DNA of 64,000 nt, from the NCBI RefSeq assembly GCF_000719285.1, contig NZ_JOFS01000004.1, positions 62,001 to 126,000 on the forward strand, given 5' to 3'. This document shows, piece by piece, positions 46,085 through 55,884 of the stretch (within the stretch, counting starts at the first letter, position 1; each line of letters opens with the position of its first letter). The notes below the pieces were generated by a model. That model saw only the letters and a program-made list of their open reading frames with translations. It was not told where the DNA came from and ran no database searches. The stretch is from Streptomyces bicolor. Lineage in GTDB: Bacteria; Actinomycetota; Actinomycetes; Streptomycetales; Streptomycetaceae. Both the position numbers and the translations under genes were made by a program.

Positions 46085-48194
46085 GGCGTTCCTCCTCCTT
46101 CTCCTCCTTGGTCGGGAACAGCCCTGCCGGAGCGGTGATCCTCGACTCGACGTACGGCGCCTCGCTGAGCGTGGACAGGGCCGGACGGCGCACATGCCTG
46201 ACGCAGACGCGGGTCGCGTCGACGATCACGACGACGATCAGGAGTGCGAGCACCGCGGAGAGGACGCCGTCCACCGTGGAGTTGGTGACCACGGTGTGCA
46301 TGTCGTCCATGGTCTTGGCGGGCGGCAGGACCTCGCCGCGGTCGATGGCGTCCTGGAAGACCTGACGCTGCTTGAAGAAGCCGACCTTGGGGTCGCTGGA
46401 GAACACCTTCTGCCAGCTGGCGGTGAGCGTCACCGTGGCGTCCCAGGCGAGCGGAACCCCGGTGATCCAGGCCCACTTGAGGCGTCCCGACTTCACCAGC
46501 AGGGTCGTGCAGACGGCGAGGGCGACGGCCGCGAGCAACTGGTTCGAGATGCCGAAGATCGGGAAGAGCTGGTTGATGCCGCCGAGGGGCTCGTGGACGC
46601 CCACCCACAGGAAGTAGCCCCACAGGCCGCACACGATCGCGCTGGTGATGACCAGGCCGGGCTTCCAGCTGACGTTCCTGAAGGGCCGGTGGACGTTGCC
46701 CAGCATGTCCTGGAGCATGAACCGGCCCACGCGCGTGCCGGCGTCCAGCGCGGTCAGGATGAACAGCGCCTCGAACATGATCGCGAAGTGGTACCAGAAG
46801 GCGCGCAGGCCGTCGCCGGTGACCTGGGAGAAGATCTCCGAGACGCCGATCGCGAGGGTGGGCGCACCGCCGGTACGCGAGAGCAGGGACGCCTCCTCGA
46901 CGTTCTCCGCGGCCCGCGCCAGCGCCTCGGGGGTGATCTGATAGCCCCAACTCCCCACGACCTGCGAGGCGTTCTGCACCGTGTCCCCGATGACCCCGGC
47001 GGGCGCGTTCATCGCGAAGTACAGGCCGGGGTCGATGATGCTCGCCGCCACCAGCGCCATCACGGCGACCGACGACTCCATCAGCATGGAGCCGTAGCCG
47101 ATCATCCGGACCTGCGTCTCCTTCTGGATCATCTTCGGCGTCGTACCGGACGAGATGAGCGAGTGGAAGCCGGACAGCGCGCCGCAGGCGATGGTGATAA
47201 AGACGAAGGGGAAGAGCGAGCCCGCGAAGACCGGGCCGTCGCCGCGTGAGGCGAAGTCCGTCACCGCGTCCATCTTCAGCGTCGGCAGGGCGACGACCAC
47301 GCCGAGGGCGAGCAGGAAGATCGTGCCGATCTTCATGAAGGTGGACAGGTAGTCGCGCGGCGCCAGCAGCATCCACACCGGCAGGATCGAGGCGATGAAG
47401 CCGTACGCCACCATCCAGACGACCAGTGACGAGGGCGCGAGGGTGAAGGTGTCGGCCCATGACGACTCGGCGACCCAGCGGCCCGCGACCAGGGCGAACA
47501 GCAGCAGGGCGATGCCGATCAGCGAGACCTCGGCGACCCGGCCGGGGCGCAGGACCCGCAGGTAGAAGCCCATCAGCAGGGCGATCGGGATGGTCATCGC
47601 GATGGAGAACGTGCCCCACGGGGACTGCGCGAGGGCGTTGACGATCACCAGGGCCAGCACGCCGAGCAGGATGATCATGATGGCGAAGGTGGCGATCAGT
47701 GCGGCCGCGCCGCCGAACGGGCCGATCTCCTCGCGTGCCATCTGGCCGAGCGAGCGTCCGTCCCGGCGGGTGGAGAAGAACAGCACCACCATGTCCTGGA
47801 CCGCGCCCGCGAAGATGACGCCGGCGATGATCCAGATCGTGCCGGGCAGATAGCCCATCTGCGCGGCCAGCACGGGCCCCACCAGTGGTCCGGCGCCCGC
47901 GATGGCGGCGAAGTGGTGGCCGAGGAGGACGCGGCGGTCGGTGGGGTGGAAGTCGATGCCGTTGTTGAGGCGTTCGGCCGGGGTGGCTCTGGTCTTGTCG
48001 ACTTTCAGGACCTTGTACGCGATGAACTTGGCGTAGAAGCGGTAGGCGATCGCGTACGAGCCGAGGGCGGCGGCGACCATCCAGGCGGCGGAGACCTCCT
48101 CGCCGCGGGAGAGCGCCAGTACGGTCCACCCTGCCGCACCGACGAGTGCGACGAGGCTCCAGACGACGATGGTTCGGACGTTCGCGGTACGCAC
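46038..48194 (-). CDS. cstA: CstA-family carbon starvation transporter
   Basis: Encodes 718 residues with roughly eighteen membrane helices. Family segments include NNGIDFHPTDRRVLLGHHFA, AIAGAGPLVGPVLAAQMGYL and SGFHSLISSGTTPKM. CstA/BtsT proteins import pyruvate and, in some species, peptides during carbon limitation. The small YbdD partner follows directly. A second monocarboxylate symporter lies just beyond it, making this a carboxylate-uptake cluster. The start is 88 bases from the end of dasR. Confidence 0.94.
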   Translation of the reverse strand: MRTANVRTIVVWSLVALVGAAGWTVLALSRGEEVSAAWMVAAALGSYAIAYRFYAKFIAYKVLKVDKTRATPAERLNNGIDFHPTDRRVLLGHHFAAIAGAGPLVGPVLAAQMGYLPGTIWIIAGVIFAGAVQDMVVLFFSTRRDGRSLGQMAREEIGPFGGAAALIATFAIMIILLGVLALVIVNALAQSPWGTFSIAMTIPIALLMGFYLRVLRPGRVAEVSLIGIALLLFALVAGRWVAESSWADTFTLAPSSLVVWMVAYGFIASILPVWMLLAPRDYLSTFMKIGTIFLLALGVVVALPTLKMDAVTDFASRGDGPVFAGSLFPFVFITIACGALSGFHSLISSGTTPKMIQKETQVRMIGYGSMLMESSVAVMALVAASIIDPGLYFAMNAPAGVIGDTVQNASQVVGSWGYQITPEALARAAENVEEASLLSRTGGAPTLAIGVSEIFSQVTGDGLRAFWYHFAIMFEALFILTALDAGTRVGRFMLQDMLGNVHRPFRNVSWKPGLVITSAIVCGLWGYFLWVGVHEPLGGINQLFPIFGISNQLLAAVALAVCTTLLVKSGRLKWAWITGVPLAWDATVTLTASWQKVFSSDPKVGFFKQRQVFQDAIDRGEVLPPAKTMDDMHTVVTNSTVDGVLSAVLALLIVVVIVDATRVCVRHVRRPALSTLSEAPYVESRITAPAGLFPTKEEKEEERRAVASAGSRSSAGAQ

Positions 48195-48282
48195 CGGGTT
48201 GTCCTCCCGTCCATGCGGCGACGGGAGGACCGTAGAGCAGGAGCGGCAGTTGCGCTACACCGCGTGCAGTATGCGAAGGGGC

Positions 48283-49092
<810 letters not shown>

Positions 49093-49113
49093 CTATATAC
49101 CGGTGGCGCTTCG

Positions 49114-49129
49114 CTTGGTCTAGTCCACA
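49114..49129 (-). promoter_or_regulatory. dre operator 1 upstream of dasR
   Basis: CTTGGTCTAGTCCACA matches the DasR consensus ACTGGTCTAGACCAGT in the core TGGTCTAGnCCA. It lies 67 bases from the dasR start. Confidence 0.85.
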
Positions 49130-49135
49130 GCACTG

Positions 49136-49151
49136 AGTGGTCTAGCCGACG
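49136..49151 (-). promoter_or_regulatory. dre operator 2 upstream of dasR
   Basis: AGTGGTCTAGCCGACG has a perfect left half-site and a weaker right half. It is centred 22 bases from operator 1, about two helical turns, so two dimers could bind the same face. Confidence 0.75.
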
Positions 49152-49259
49152 AGATTACTCCGGTGCCGCTGTTTTCGCTGGCTTCTTACTTAAAGGTTCT
49201 TGCATATGTAGGTCGCATAACGGCTGGTCAGAGCCCATACGACCCCCCTTGACAGGCGT

Positions 49260-49275
49260 TTTGGTCTGGTCCAAG
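49260..49275 (+). promoter_or_regulatory. dre-like box in the dasA promoter
   Basis: TTTGGTCTGGTCCAAG is a symmetric TTGGTCT/GGTCCAA box placed just after a -35-like TTGACA (49249-49254). It differs from the consensus only in the centre. Confidence 0.6.
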
Positions 49276-49283
49276 CTCCCCGT

Positions 49284-49299
49284 ACTGGTCTACACCATT
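49284..49299 (+). promoter_or_regulatory. dre operator of dasA
   Basis: ACTGGTCTACACCATT is, from memory, identical to the characterised dasA dre of S. coelicolor. It lies 67 bases before the dasA start and 24 bases from the box at 49260-49275. Confidence 0.92.
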
Positions 49300-49365
49300 G
49301 GTCCAGGTCCCGGCCCAACGCTCGTGCGGGGAGGCAGGGGGTGTGGCATCCCTGAGGAGGGTGGC

Positions 49366-50643
49366 GTGAAGCGCAAGCTGATATCCGCGATCGGTGTCGC
49401 GGGCATGATGATCTCCCTGGCGGCATGCGGGGGCGACAACGGGGACGGCGGGGACAAGGCAGGCGCCGACGGCTACGCGGGCGAGACGCTCACGGTGTGG
49501 GTGATGGACGGCTCGTCCCCGGACCAGTGGCAGAAGGACGTCGCCGCGGCCTTCGAGAAGCAGACCAAGGCGAAGGTCAAGTTCGAGGTCCAGCAGTGGA
49601 ACGGCATCCAGCAGAAGCTGACCACCGCCCTGTCGGAGGAGAACCCGCCGGACGTCTTCGAGATCGGCAACACCCAGACTCCGGCCTACGCCAAGACCGG
49701 CGGCCTCGCCGACCTCGCCGACCTCAAGACCGAGATCGGCGCCGACTGGACCGAGTCGCTCAACGAGTCGTCCATCTACGACGGCAAGCAGTACGCCGCC
49801 CCGTGGTACTTCGCCAACCGCGTCGTCCTCTACAACAAGAAGATCTGGGCCGAGGCGGGCATCAAGGACACCCCCAAGACCCGCGACGAGTTCTACGCGG
49901 ACCTGAAAACGATCGGTGAGAAGACCGACGCCGAGCCCATCTACCTGCCGGGCCAGAACTGGTACCACTTCGTCGGCCTGACCATCGGTGAGGGCGCCGA
50001 GCTGGTGAAGAAGGACGGCGACAAGTACGTCTCCAACCTCGCCGACCCGAAGGTCGCCGCCGCCATGGAGACGTACAAGAAGTTCCAGGCCCTGTCCAAG
50101 GCGCCCAAGGACAAGGACGAGGCCACTCCGCAGCAGGGCGAGGTCTTCGGCAAGGGCAACGTCGGCGCCTTCATCGGGATGGGCTGGGAGGCCGGCATCG
50201 CGATCGAGGCCAACAAGAAGATCGAGAAGGAGATCGGCTACTTCACCATCCCGGGTGCCACGGCCGACAAGCCCGAGGGCGTCTTCCTCGGCGGCTCCAA
50301 CCTCGCGGTGGCCGCGGGCAGCAAGAAGCAGGAGCTGGCCAAGGAGTTCCTGAAGATCGCCCTGTCCGACAAGTACGAGGGCGAGCTGGCCAAGCTCAAC
50401 GGCGTCATCCCGAACAAGGAGTCGCTGCAGAGCAACCTCAAGGGCAACGTCGTCGCCGAGGCCGCGGCTCCCGCCGCAGCGGGCGGTGGCACCACGCCGC
50501 TGATCCCCGAGTGGGCGGCCGTGGAGAACGCGCCCAACCCGATCAAGACGTACATGACCGCCGTGCTGAACGGTAAGTCGCCGGCCGAGGCGGCGGCGCA
50601 GGTCGAGGACGAGTTCAACAAGCGTCTGGCCCAGCAGCAGTAG
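49366..50643 (+). CDS. dasA: Chitobiose-binding lipoprotein DasA
   Basis: Encodes 425 residues from a GTG behind a strong GAGGAGG site. The signal ends in a lipobox (MISLAACGGDN). The mature protein is a family 1 sugar-binding fold (TLTVWVMDGSSPDQWQKDVA). In S. coelicolor DasA binds N,N'-diacetylchitobiose and delivers it to DasBC; the ATPase is the shared MsiK, encoded elsewhere, and no ATPase gene is present here. It is repressed by DasR at the upstream dre. A strong hairpin after the gene probably favours dasA over dasBC expression. Confidence 0.95.
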   Translation: MKRKLISAIGVAGMMISLAACGGDNGDGGDKAGADGYAGETLTVWVMDGSSPDQWQKDVAAAFEKQTKAKVKFEVQQWNGIQQKLTTALSEENPPDVFEIGNTQTPAYAKTGGLADLADLKTEIGADWTESLNESSIYDGKQYAAPWYFANRVVLYNKKIWAEAGIKDTPKTRDEFYADLKTIGEKTDAEPIYLPGQNWYHFVGLTIGEGAELVKKDGDKYVSNLADPKVAAAMETYKKFQALSKAPKDKDEATPQQGEVFGKGNVGAFIGMGWEAGIAIEANKKIEKEIGYFTIPGATADKPEGVFLGGSNLAVAAGSKKQELAKEFLKIALSDKYEGELAKLNGVIPNKESLQSNLKGNVVAEAAAPAAAGGGTTPLIPEWAAVENAPNPIKTYMTAVLNGKSPAEAAAQVEDEFNKRLAQQQ

Positions 50644-50663
50644 CAGTAACGGCGCCGGGTTCG

Positions 50664-50704
50664 CGCCGGGGCGGGGGATGCGCGTGACGTCCCCCGCCCC
50701 GGCG
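50664..50704 (+). terminator. Stem-loop between dasA and dasB
   Basis: A perfect 15-bp stem (CGCCGGGGCGGGGGA with its complement) closes an 11-base loop, 20 bases after the dasA stop, with no T-run. Such intercistronic hairpins usually act as partial terminators or 3' stabilisers, giving more binding protein than permease. Confidence 0.8.
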
Positions 50705-50751
50705 ACCGTACGCGGGTCCACGTACGTAGGTCGAGAAGAGAGATCGCGAGC

Positions 50752-51738
50752 ATGACCGTGCAGACCGAACGGCCGCCCTCCGGCCCGGTGGACGTGGCCA
50801 AGAGGGATGAGAGCGGGCCCGCCGGACCGCGGCCCCGAGCCGCGTCCCGCGCCGCCGCGCTCACCCCGTACCTCCTGCTGCTGCCGGCCTGCGCGGCCAC
50901 CGTGCTGCTGCTCGGCTGGCCGCTGCTGAAGGACGTCCTGCTGTCGTTCCAGAACCTCAACATGGCGCAGCTGATCCAGCACGTCACCGAGTGGAACGGC
51001 ATCGACAACTACAAGGAGGTCCTCACCGGCGAGGACTTCTGGCGCGTCACCCTGCGCTCGATCCTGTTCACGGCGGTCAACGTCGTCCTGATCATGATCC
51101 TGGGCGCCCTGGTCGGGTTGCTGCTCGCCCGCCTCGGCAAGCGGATGCGGGTCATGCTGCTGATCGGGCTCGTGCTGGCCTGGGCGATGCCCGTGGTCGC
51201 CGCGACCACCGTCTACCAGTGGCTGTTCGCACAGCGCTTCGGCGTCGTCAACTGGGTCCTGGACAAGCTGGGTTGGCACTCCATGGCCGACTACAGCTGG
51301 ACCAGCAGCCAGATGTCGACGTTCTTCGTGGTCACTGTCCTGATCGTCTGGATGTCGATCCCGTTCGTCGCGATCAACCTGTACGCGGCCACGACCACCA
51401 TCCCGGGCGAGCTCTACGAGGCCGCGTCGCTGGACGGCGCGGGCGCGTGGAAGAGCTTCACCACGGTGACGCTGCCGTTCCTGCGCCCCTTCCTCTACGC
51501 CACGACGTTCCTGGAGATCATCTGGGTCTTCAAGGCGTTCGTGCAGGTCTTCACCATCAACGGCGGCGGCCCCGACCGGCTCACCGAGATCCTGCCCGTC
51601 TACGCCTACATCGAGGGCGTCGGCAACCAGCACTACGGCATGGGCGCCGCGATCGCCGTACTGACCATCCTGATCCTGCTCGGTCTGACCGCCTACTACC
51701 TCAGGATCGTGCTCAAGCAAGAGGAAGAGGAGGTCTAG
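50752..51738 (+). CDS. dasB: Chitobiose ABC transporter permease DasB
   Basis: Encodes 328 residues. Six membrane helices form a MalF-type permease (LTPYLLLLPACAATVLLLGW at the start). The ATPase-docking EAA loop is ELYEAASLDGAGAWKSF. It pairs with DasC. It starts 108 bases after dasA, beyond the hairpin, and has only two bases between its stop and the dasC start. Confidence 0.95.
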   Translation: MTVQTERPPSGPVDVAKRDESGPAGPRPRAASRAAALTPYLLLLPACAATVLLLGWPLLKDVLLSFQNLNMAQLIQHVTEWNGIDNYKEVLTGEDFWRVTLRSILFTAVNVVLIMILGALVGLLLARLGKRMRVMLLIGLVLAWAMPVVAATTVYQWLFAQRFGVVNWVLDKLGWHSMADYSWTSSQMSTFFVVTVLIVWMSIPFVAINLYAATTTIPGELYEAASLDGAGAWKSFTTVTLPFLRPFLYATTFLEIIWVFKAFVQVFTINGGGPDRLTEILPVYAYIEGVGNQHYGMGAAIAVLTILILLGLTAYYLRIVLKQEEEEV

Positions 51739-51740
51739 CG

Positions 51741-52571
51741 GTGAAGCGCTCGCTCTTCGGCCGCCTGTGGCCCAACGTCACGGCCGTCGTCCTGTTCATC
51801 GGCTTCGTCTTCCCCGTGTACTGGATGTTCGCCACGGCCTTCAAACCGACCGGCGACATCATCTCCGAGGACCCGGTGTGGTTCCCGACCGACGTCACCT
51901 TCGAGCACTTCAGGAAGGCGACCGGCGTCGACCACTTCTGGACGTACGTCTCCAACTCGCTGATCGTCACGCTGTGCGCGGTCGGCTTCGCCCTGGTCGT
52001 CGCGCTGGCCGGCTCCTTCGCCCTCGCCCGGATGCGGTTCAAGGGGCGGCGCGGCTTCGTCATCGGCTTCATGATGGCCCAGATGGCACCCTGGGAGGTC
52101 ATGATCATCGCGATGTACATGATCGTGCGGGACGCCTCGATGCTGAACAGCCTCGTCCCGCTGACGGTCTTCTACATGATGATGATCCTGCCCTTCACCA
52201 TCCTGACCCTGCGCGGCTTCGTCGCGGCGGTGCCCCGGGACCTGGAGGAGGCCGCGATGGTCGACGGCTGCACCCGCGCCCAGGCCTTCCGCAAGGTCAT
52301 CCTGCCGCTGCTGGCGCCGGGCCTGATGTCCACGTCCCTGTTCGGCTTCATCACCGCATGGAATGAACTGCCGCTGGTCCTGGTGCTGAACAAGGAGGCG
52401 GAGGCGCAGACCCTGCCACTGTGGCTGTCCAGCTTCCAGACCGCCTTCGGCAACGACTGGGGCGCCACGATGGCGGCGTCCTCGCTGTTCGCCGTCCCGA
52501 TCCTGATCCTCTTCGTCTTCCTGCAGCGCAAGGCTGTCAGCGGCCTGACGGCCGGCGCCGTGAAGGGATAA
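51741..52571 (+). CDS. dasC: Chitobiose ABC transporter permease DasC
   Basis: Encodes 276 residues from a GTG two bases after dasB, preceded by GAGGAGG in the end of dasB. It is a MalG-type permease with six helices and the EAA loop DLEEAAMVDGCTRAQAFRKV. With DasA, DasB and the shared MsiK ATPase it imports chitobiose. dasD follows after nine bases. Confidence 0.95.
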   Translation: MKRSLFGRLWPNVTAVVLFIGFVFPVYWMFATAFKPTGDIISEDPVWFPTDVTFEHFRKATGVDHFWTYVSNSLIVTLCAVGFALVVALAGSFALARMRFKGRRGFVIGFMMAQMAPWEVMIIAMYMIVRDASMLNSLVPLTVFYMMMILPFTILTLRGFVAAVPRDLEEAAMVDGCTRAQAFRKVILPLLAPGLMSTSLFGFITAWNELPLVLVLNKEAEAQTLPLWLSSFQTAFGNDWGATMAASSLFAVPILILFVFLQRKAVSGLTAGAVKG

Positions 52572-52580
52572 CGCCACCCG

Positions 52581-54062
52581 ATGACGACAATCGCCAGCGG
52601 CACCGACACCCTGACGCGCGACGCGCTGACGGTCCTCCAGCCCGGCTTCACCGGCACCACCGCCCCCGACTGGCTGCTGCGCCGCCTCGGCGAGGGCCTC
52701 GCCTCCGTCGGCCTGTTCGGCCGCAACATCGCCTCGCCCGAGCAACTGGCCGCGCTGACCGCCCGGTTGCGCGCCGAGCGCGACGACGTGCTGGTCGCGA
52801 TCGACGAGGAGGGCGGGGACGTGACCCGCCTGGAGGTGCGCACCGGCTCGTCCTTCCCCGGCAACCACGCGCTGGGCGCGGTGGACGACGTGGAGCTGAC
52901 GCGGGAGGTGGCCTCTGAGCTCGGCCGCCGTCTCGCGGCCTGCGGGGTGAACCTCAACTGGGCGCCGTCGGCCGACGTGAACTCCAACCCCGCGAACCCG
53001 GTGATCGGCGTACGCTCCTTCGGCGCCGACCCCGCCCTGGTCGCCCGCCACACCGCGGCCTACGTCACCGGCCTGCAGTCGGCGGGCGTGGCCGCCTGCA
53101 CGAAGCACTTCCCGGGCCACGGTGACACGGCGGTCGACTCCCACCACGCCATGCCCCGCATCGACGCGGACGCCTCGGTCCTGGCCGACCGTGAACTCGC
53201 CCCGTTCCGCGCGGCGATCGCGGCCGGCACCAGGGCGGTGATGAGCGCGCACATCCTCGTCCCCGCGCTGGACACCGACCATCCGGCGACCCTCTCCAGC
53301 CCGGTCCTGACCGACCTCCTGCGCGGCGAGCTCGGCTACACCGGCCTGATCGTCACCGACGGCATGGAGATGCAGGCCATCGCCGCCACCTACGGCATCG
53401 AACGCGGCAGCGTCCTCGCCATCGCGGCAGGCGCGGACGCGATCTGCGTCGGCGGCGGCCTGGCGGACGACGAGACGGTACGGCGCCTGCGAGACGCCCT
53501 GGTCACGGCGGTCCGCTCGGGCGAACTCGCCGAGGCGCGGCTGGCTGAGGCGGCGGAGCGGGTCCGCGAACTGGCCCGCTGGACGGCGGCGGCCCCGGCG
53601 GCCGAGGGTGAGGGGCGGACGGACATCGGTCTCGTCGCCGCCCGTCGCGCCCTGAAGCTGACCTCCACGTCGCCCTTCAGTCCCCTCACCGAACCGCCGT
53701 ACGTCGCCGCCTTCACCCCGGTCGCGAACATCGCGGTCGGCGATGAGACCCCGTGGGGCGTGGCAGCGGAGCTGACCCGTCTGCTCCCCGGCACGGAGAC
53801 GGGCAGCTACACGGGGGACGGCGCGGGCCGAGCTGCCCTCGAAGCGGCCGGTGGCCGGCGCGTGGTGGCCGTGGTCCGCGACGAACACCGCCACCCCTGG
53901 ATGGCCGCGGCCCTGGGCACCCTGCTGGAGTCCCGCCCCGACACGATCGTCGTCGAGATGGGCGTCCCCCAGGCGTCCCCGCGAGGTGCCCTGCACATCG
54001 CCACGCACGGTGCGGCCCGCGTGTGCGGGCGGGCGGCGGCGGAGGTCATCGCGGGGGAGTGA
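52581..54062 (+). CDS. dasD: GH3 beta-N-acetylglucosaminidase DasD
   Basis: Encodes 493 residues, cytosolic, without a signal peptide. NagZ-type family 3 motifs are clear: LVAIDEEGGDVTRLE, CTKHFPGHGDTAVDSHH (the Asp-His acid/base loop) and GLIVTDGMEM with the nucleophile Asp. In S. coelicolor the gene directly after dasABC encodes an N-acetylglucosaminidase called DasD, which would split imported chitobiose to N-acetylglucosamine. The C-terminal ~120 residues form an additional domain. Confidence 0.9.
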   Translation: MTTIASGTDTLTRDALTVLQPGFTGTTAPDWLLRRLGEGLASVGLFGRNIASPEQLAALTARLRAERDDVLVAIDEEGGDVTRLEVRTGSSFPGNHALGAVDDVELTREVASELGRRLAACGVNLNWAPSADVNSNPANPVIGVRSFGADPALVARHTAAYVTGLQSAGVAACTKHFPGHGDTAVDSHHAMPRIDADASVLADRELAPFRAAIAAGTRAVMSAHILVPALDTDHPATLSSPVLTDLLRGELGYTGLIVTDGMEMQAIAATYGIERGSVLAIAAGADAICVGGGLADDETVRRLRDALVTAVRSGELAEARLAEAAERVRELARWTAAAPAAEGEGRTDIGLVAARRALKLTSTSPFSPLTEPPYVAAFTPVANIAVGDETPWGVAAELTRLLPGTETGSYTGDGAGRAALEAAGGRRVVAVVRDEHRHPWMAAALGTLLESRPDTIVVEMGVPQASPRGALHIATHGAARVCGRAAAEVIAGE

Positions 54063-54147
54063 GGACGCCGCGGCGTCACGCGAACACGACCCCGCTCGCT
54101 CTGTTCGACGGTTGCAGCCCTGCTCATGAATGTAGTACTTCTTATAC

Positions 54148-54396
54148 ATGAGCGAGCAGGTGCACAACAGGTTGGCGATGGTGCGTGCCGAACGCAAGGT
54201 GTCGCGCCAGAGCCTGGCCGAGGCAGTGGGAGCCCACTACCAGACCATCGGCTACATCGAGCGGGGGCAGTACAACCCCAGCCTCGACCTGGCGTTGAAG
54301 ATCGCGAAGTTCTTCGATCTGCCGGTCGAGGCGCTGTTCTCCCTCGAACCGTTCCGCCCGCTCACGGACGAGGTCTACGGGAGGAAACAGTCATGA
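54148..54396 (+). CDS. Small Cro/YozG-type helix-turn-helix regulator
   Basis: Encodes 82 residues. It has a single HTH (RQSLAEAVGAHYQTIGYIER) and the QYNPSLDLALKIAKFF continuation typical of YozG-like repressors. No ribosome site precedes the ATG. An AT-rich stretch (TAGTACTTCTTATACATG) carries a possible -10 and the start codon together, so the mRNA may be leaderless. The stop overlaps the start of the membrane protein gene (ATGA). Such HTH/membrane pairs are common small regulatory modules. Confidence 0.88.
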   Translation: MSEQVHNRLAMVRAERKVSRQSLAEAVGAHYQTIGYIERGQYNPSLDLALKIAKFFDLPVEALFSLEPFRPLTDEVYGRKQS

Positions 54397-54923
54397 CGAC
54401 GACGCGGATGACGCGCTACGACCGGAGCATGCTGCGGTTGATGAACGATCGCCGGGGGTGGCCGCTGCACGCCACGGCCGCGCGCAGGCGGTCGGTCGTC
54501 GCCGCGCATGTCGTGCTCACCGCGGCCATCGTGGCGCTGGTCGGGCACTTCTGCCTCTCGCGGGCGGAACCGACCTGGGCAGCCGTCGTCGTGGCGGTGC
54601 TCATCCTGCCCTGGATGGTGGCGACGGGCGTGATCAACAGCGCCACCCGAGGCCTGCTGGAACTGCGCGAACGCGCCCTGGACGAGCGGCAGCTGGCCGA
54701 ACGCAGCCGGGTGCTCGCCCGCGCCCACCGTCTGATGACCTGTCTGCTGGCCGGGGCCGTGGTGGGCCTGCTGGCGGCCGGCGCCGCCGGCGGTGACGCC
54801 CTTCGCGTCTACTCGGCGCCCGCCCTCGCCGCCGTCCTCGTGGTCCACTGGCTGATGCCGCTGTGGGTGGCCGGCCTGACCGCTCAGGACGAGCCGGCCG
54901 AGGACGAGGCGGTCACTCTCTGA
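54393..54923 (+). CDS. Four-helix membrane protein paired with HTH regulator
   Basis: Encodes 176 residues with four hydrophobic helices (VVAAHVVLTAAIVALVGHF, AAVVVAVLILPWMVATGVI, LMTCLLAGAVVGLLAAGAAG, ALAAVLVVHWLMPLWVAGL). A charged loop between helices 2 and 3 reads LRERALDERQLAERSRVLAR, like the DER motif of DUF2178-type proteins that accompany YozG regulators. It has a GGAGGAAAC site. Function is unknown; it may control the HTH protein from the membrane. Confidence 0.85.
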   Translation: MTTTRMTRYDRSMLRLMNDRRGWPLHATAARRRSVVAAHVVLTAAIVALVGHFCLSRAEPTWAAVVVAVLILPWMVATGVINSATRGLLELRERALDERQLAERSRVLARAHRLMTCLLAGAVVGLLAAGAAGGDALRVYSAPALAAVLVVHWLMPLWVAGLTAQDEPAEDEAVTL

Positions 54924-54945
54924 CACGGGTTCAGCGGGTTCATAG

Positions 54946-54989
54946 GGGAGGGCGCCTGCGGCTGGATCCACCGCCGAAGGCGCCCTCCC
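54946..54989. terminator. Bidirectional terminator
   Basis: A 12-bp outer stem (GGGAGGGCGCCT with its complement) encloses a 20-base region that can itself pair through GCGG/CCGC. It separates the convergent membrane-protein gene and nagB. Confidence 0.8.
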
Positions 54990-55030
54990 GCGCAGGGTCC
55001 GCCTGCGTGCCCGGCCCGAGCCGAGAGACC

Positions 55031-55816
55031 CTAGATCCCCTGCCACTCCGGCTTGTTGGCGTAGGTGTGCCGGAAGTAGTCCGCCAGCTTCAGCTTCGAC
55101 GCGGCGGCCTCGTCGACGACGACCGTGGCATGCGGATGCAGTTGCAGCGCCGACGCCGGGCAGACGGCGGCGACCGGCCCCTCGACGGTCGCGGCGACCG
55201 CGTCCGCCTTGCCCTCACCGGTGGCCAGCAGCACCAGATGCCGCGCTTCCAGAATCGTGCCGATCCCCTGCGTGATCACGTGATGCGGCACCTGCTCGAT
55301 GTCCCCGTCGAAGAACCGCGCGTTGTCGACCCGGGTCTGCTCGGTCAGCGTCTTGATCCGCGTCCGCGACGCCAGCGACGAGCACGGCTCGTTGAACCCG
55401 ATGTGCCCGTCGGTCCCGATCCCGAGCAACTGCAGATCGACACCCCCGGCCTCGGCCAGCGCAGCGTCGTACGCCTCGCACGCCCCCTGCACGTCCTCGG
55501 CCGTACCGTCCGGCCCCATGAACGCGGCCATCCCGATCCCGAGCGGCTCCAGCACCTCCCGCCGCAGCACCGACCGGTACGACTCCGGATGCTCGGCGGG
55601 CAGCCCCACATACTCGTCGAGCTGAGCGATCCGCGCCCGCGAGGTGTCCACGGAACCGGCGCGCACCTTGGCCGCGAGCGCCGCGTAGATGGGCAGCGGC
55701 GTCGACCCGGTGGCCACACCGAGCACGGCGTCGGGCTTGCGCCCGAGCAGCTGGGCCATGGCCTCGGCTATCAGCTCGCCACCCGCCTTGGCGTCCGGAA
55801 CGATGACAACTTCCAC
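55031..55816 (-). CDS. nagB: Glucosamine-6-phosphate deaminase
   Basis: Encodes 261 residues from GTG 55816 (VEVVIVPDAKAGGELIAEAM), the usual length; an upstream in-frame extension would cross the dre operator. It converts glucosamine-6-phosphate to fructose-6-phosphate and ammonia. Motifs are GVATGSTPLPIY, ARIAQLDEYVGLPAEHPESY and LGIGTDGHIGFNEP with the catalytic Asp/His. It lowers the level of the DasR inducer and is itself under a dre, closing a feedback loop. Confidence 0.96.
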   Translation of the reverse strand: MEVVIVPDAKAGGELIAEAMAQLLGRKPDAVLGVATGSTPLPIYAALAAKVRAGSVDTSRARIAQLDEYVGLPAEHPESYRSVLRREVLEPLGIGMAAFMGPDGTAEDVQGACEAYDAALAEAGGVDLQLLGIGTDGHIGFNEPCSSLASRTRIKTLTEQTRVDNARFFDGDIEQVPHHVITQGIGTILEARHLVLLATGEGKADAVAATVEGPVAAVCPASALQLHPHATVVVDEAAASKLKLADYFRHTYANKPEWQGI

Positions 55817-55868
55817 GCTGGGCCTGCCGATCTGAAGAGGGACTCGAAGGGCGCCCTGAACTGGGGCA

Positions 55869-55884
55869 TGTGGTTTAGACCAAT
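55869..55884 (-). promoter_or_regulatory. dre operator of nagB
   Basis: TGTGGTTTAGACCAAT carries the palindromic core TGGTTTAGACCA, one change from the DasR consensus. It is 53 bases upstream of the nagB start. Confidence 0.85.
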
